The notes beneath the pieces are model-generated. The model ran no database searches. It saw only the letters and a list, made by a program, of their open reading frames with translations, and was not told the origin of the DNA. Below, one piece after another: positions 5,523-7,181 of a stretch of 7,181 nt of DNA (positions are counted from its first letter, which is position 1; every line of letters begins with the position of its first letter). The DNA comes from JAJFFW01 sp039197915 (lineage in GTDB: Bacteria > Pseudomonadota > Alphaproteobacteria > Caulobacterales > Parvularculaceae). Made by a program: the position numbers and the translations under genes. Location of the stretch: contig JBCCTV010000165.1 of the NCBI GenBank assembly GCA_039197915.1, forward strand, positions 1-7,181, read 5' to 3'.

Positions 5523-6668
5523 TCACGAGTGAGTGGGCGGCCCAATTTGCGCTTCAATAATCTCCCTATACCGATCAACCACGTAGTCTGGTTGAAACTG
5601 CTTAAGCCAGTCCGCGCGTTCGGCTAACCGCTCCGTATGCCCAATATCAACGCTTTGGAGCTCAGCTTTCAGCGCTGCCGTCATGGCCTCTTGGTCGTCA
5701 TTTGGCACAAGCCGTCCGTAGGCCCCCTCACCTAGGATTTCAGCCGGGCCGTGGGGGCAGCGGGTCGAGACAATCGCAACACCGGTCGAGAGCGCCTCAG
5801 CGCAGACGACGCCGAAACCTTCAAAAAGAGATGACATGGCGAACACGCGCGCACGTTTCATGTAATGGCGGGGGTTTGGCCGCCATCCAGGCAGAAAAAC
5901 CCGCGAGGCGACGCCAAGGGAGTCTGCGAGCGCCAATAGGTCGGCGCGCTGAGGGCCTTCGCCAATAATGACAAGGTTTGCGTCCGTATCGTTGGCGGCG
6001 GCGGCGAAACTCCGGATCAACAAGGGAAAGTTCTTCTGGGGCACAAGGCGCCCAGCGCCCAGCACCACCGGGCGATCAAACAAGGGCTCGTCGCGCGGAT
6101 CGATATTTGTGTCTCCGGCGTCAATCTCGCCCACCGGATTGTAAACGGTTGGAACTGTTCCGTGTGGAAACCGGAAAATCTCCTCAACCTCACGCGCAAG
6201 ACCTTTTGAAACCGCTTTCACGACGTCGCACCGGTGGTACACGAAGCGCTCCACACCAAAGCCAAACCAGCGTCGAAACCACCACATGTCTTTAGGGTTT
6301 CGAATAAGGGCGTTGCGGAGCGAAACAACGGTCTTAACGTCATTGAAGCGCAATCTACCAAGGCCCACGGTGAGAGTTGCGGTGTGCAAAATTCCCACAA
6401 CAATGCGCGGGCGTTCGCGCCGGAGGTAACCGAGATATCCCGGCAAGGCCAAAAACTCCGTGATCGCATTTAAGTGCACTTTGCGAGGACCTTCGAGCGG
6501 GACGTCTTTCAAGGCGCCTTTGGTTTTAGAGACGACAAGGTCCGTTCGGTAACCGGAGGCCGCAAGCCCCTCGCTCAAAAATAACGCGACGCGCTCGGCC
6601 CCGCCGCCTTCATAGGATGGGATAAAAACGGCAACGTCAGGACGCGGCGGTGAGTAATTATTGGTCAA
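5523..6668 (-). CDS. GT4-family glycosyltransferase (GT-B fold)
   Basis: A cytoplasmic or membrane-associated retaining glycosyltransferase that moves a sugar from a nucleotide-sugar to a growing glycan; donor and acceptor cannot be predicted. The 381 residues split into an N-terminal Rossmann half (about 11-175) with the GGGAERV loop (21-27), and a C-terminal Glycos_transf_1 half (about 198-350). The latter has GAGRLVPQKNF (204-214, with the expected donor-phosphate residues Arg207 and Lys212), IIGEGP (234-239), LPGW (259-262) and the EX7E motif Glu283-Glu291 in SLFEGFGVVCAEAL. The start is TTG at 6666-6668. An in-frame TGA lies only nine bases upstream, no ATG or GTG occurs in the next codons before the Rossmann strand, and GGTGA sits six bases upstream as a ribosome site. 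It lies downstream of a membrane protein on the same strand, suggesting a cell-surface polysaccharide or glycolipid role. Confidence 0.93.
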   Translation of the reverse strand: MTNNYSPPRPDVAVFIPSYEGGGAERVALFLSEGLAASGYRTDLVVSKTKGALKDVPLEGPRKVHLNAITEFLALPGYLGYLRRERPRIVVGILHTATLTVGLGRLRFNDVKTVVSLRNALIRNPKDMWWFRRWFGFGVERFVYHRCDVVKAVSKGLAREVEEIFRFPHGTVPTVYNPVGEIDAGDTNIDPRDEPLFDRPVVLGAGRLVPQKNFPLLIRSFAAAANDTDANLVIIGEGPQRADLLALADSLGVASRVFLPGWRPNPRHYMKRARVFAMSSLFEGFGVVCAEALSTGVAIVSTRCPHGPAEILGEGAYGRLVPNDDQEAMTAALKAELQSVDIGHTERLAERADWLKQFQPDYVVDRYREIIEAQIGPPTHS

Positions 6669-6871
6669 ACGGTTTCACCAAAATGCACATGAAAACACCA
6701 ACGGGGCGCCGCCAGCGGGCCCCTGATGCTGCAACCCAAACTATTGGCGCCGACGGCGCTTGGCGGTTGGGTAGCTCGTTGCAGCGCTGCAAGCAAATCG
6801 CTCAACGGGGCGGGCTCGCCAAGGTGGATGCGAGGCCGGTCTGAACACTCAGAAAGTGAAAAATGCCAAGG
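6669..6871. other. Intergenic region upstream of the glycosyltransferase
   Basis: These 203 bases lie between the membrane-protein stop and the glycosyltransferase start on the - strand. They contain a perfect 14-base palindrome, TTGCAGCGCTGCAA (6779-6792), and a small GCGCC-GAC-GGCGC hairpin (6747-6760 region) without a T-run. No coding frame looks real. A regulatory site or an attenuating hairpin is possible but unsupported. Confidence 0.4.
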
Positions 6872-7181
6872 TTAAACTGTTTTTTTAGCGTCCCGCTTAA
6901 ATACCGAACCCGCGGCGAAAAGGACCGCATGGGCTATCTGGAAGGTGGCGGCGTTGACGAGCATAACGCCAGCGAGGTCCGCCTCTGGCGCTCCGGATGC
7001 GTCGGCGAGCGCGACGGTGGCTGAGAGGAAAAAAAGCTCTCGGCTCGGTAAAAATGGCAGGCGGCTGATTATTAGCTGCGTTGTGAAAAGCAACACCCAG
7101 AAGCCATAGCCCACGTCCGGCAAGGCAACGCGCCACTGGGCGATTTGCAACGCCGCCATAATAAAAATTCGTATAAAGTAT
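6872..7181 (-). CDS. C-terminal part of an unidentified integral membrane protein, truncated by the window edge
   Basis: I do not recognise the family with confidence. The frame is open to the last base of the window: seven further codons (YFIRIFI) precede the ATG at 7157-7159, and they are hydrophobic, so the ATG is probably internal and the gene continues to the right. The visible ~102 residues have hydrophobic stretches covering, from the internal ATG, about residues 17-33 (GYGFWVLLFTTQLII), 41-53 (ELFFLSATVALAD) and 62-85 (LAGVMLVNAATFQIAHAVLF). A conserved-looking RLPFLPSRELFF segment joins the first two, and the tail is lysine-rich (KRDAKKTV) and probably cytoplasmic. The layout recalls the C-terminus of multi-pass flippase-like or lysylphosphatidylglycerol-synthase-type membrane regions, but this is only a resemblance. 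It is followed on the same strand by the glycosyltransferase after 203 bases. Confidence 0.7.
   Translation of the reverse strand, partial: YFIRIFIMAALQIAQWRVALPDVGYGFWVLLFTTQLIISRLPFLPSRELFFLSATVALADASGAPEADLAGVMLVNAATFQIAHAVLFAAGSVFKRDAKKTV

Noticed and set aside
5251..5526. 91-residue - strand open frame over the repeat, the tRNA and the glycosyltransferase stop
   Set aside because: It runs antisense through a complete tRNA and a palindromic repeat, and its product has no recognisable features.
5521..5534. ACTCAC-GA-GTGAGT inverted repeat just past the tRNA as a terminator
   Set aside because: A usable stem is only five base pairs with a four-base loop, and no T-run follows on either strand. 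It also overlaps the glycosyltransferase stop codon.
6650..6844. 64-residue + strand open frame across the glycosyltransferase start
   Set aside because: It overlaps the 5' end of a clear gene on the opposite strand, has no good ribosome site and a low-complexity, arginine-rich product.

Overview
The window looks like chromosomal DNA of an alphaproteobacterium, most likely of the Hyphomicrobiales (Rhizobiales) type. The evidence is the gene order PPDK regulator–maf–aroE–coaE, the alphaproteobacterial style of the Coq7, DsbB and ExoD proteins, and short palindromic repeats rich in TCTAGA and GCGTTTTC that resemble families I remember from that order. The order-level placement is an inference.

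Left part (1-2724, + strand): a tight housekeeping operon. It holds the 3' part of a pyruvate,phosphate dikinase regulatory protein (PPSR, DUF299), then a Maf/YceF-type nucleotide pyrophosphatase, shikimate dehydrogenase (aroE) and dephospho-CoA kinase (coaE). The last two junctions are one-base overlaps (TAATG, TGATG), which suggests translational coupling.

Intergenic block (2725-3002): most of it (about 2789-2992) is a chain of four hairpin-forming repeat modules. One of them has the form of an intrinsic terminator for the coaE operon.

Middle part (3003-5064, - strand): exoD, then dsbB and coq7. DsbB and Coq7 form a likely two-gene operon with a shared theme: Coq7 makes ubiquinone and DsbB uses it as electron acceptor. 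exoD encodes an ExoD-family membrane protein linked to exopolysaccharide.

Right part (5065-7181): a 350-base gap that contains a second copy of the repeat, lying immediately upstream of a tRNA-Leu(CAA) gene on the + strand. After that come, on the - strand, a GT4 glycosyltransferase with a TTG start and the C-terminal part of an unidentified membrane protein that runs off the right edge.

The genes are ordinary. The feature most worth a second look is the repeat system. Two copies lie in opposite orientation and flank the coq7-dsbB-exoD segment. The left copy carries 97 extra bases bracketed by TCTAGA, where the right copy has a single TCTAGA. The right copy overlaps the place where the tRNA promoter should be. 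I found no CRISPR array, transposase, toxin-antitoxin pair or defence system.
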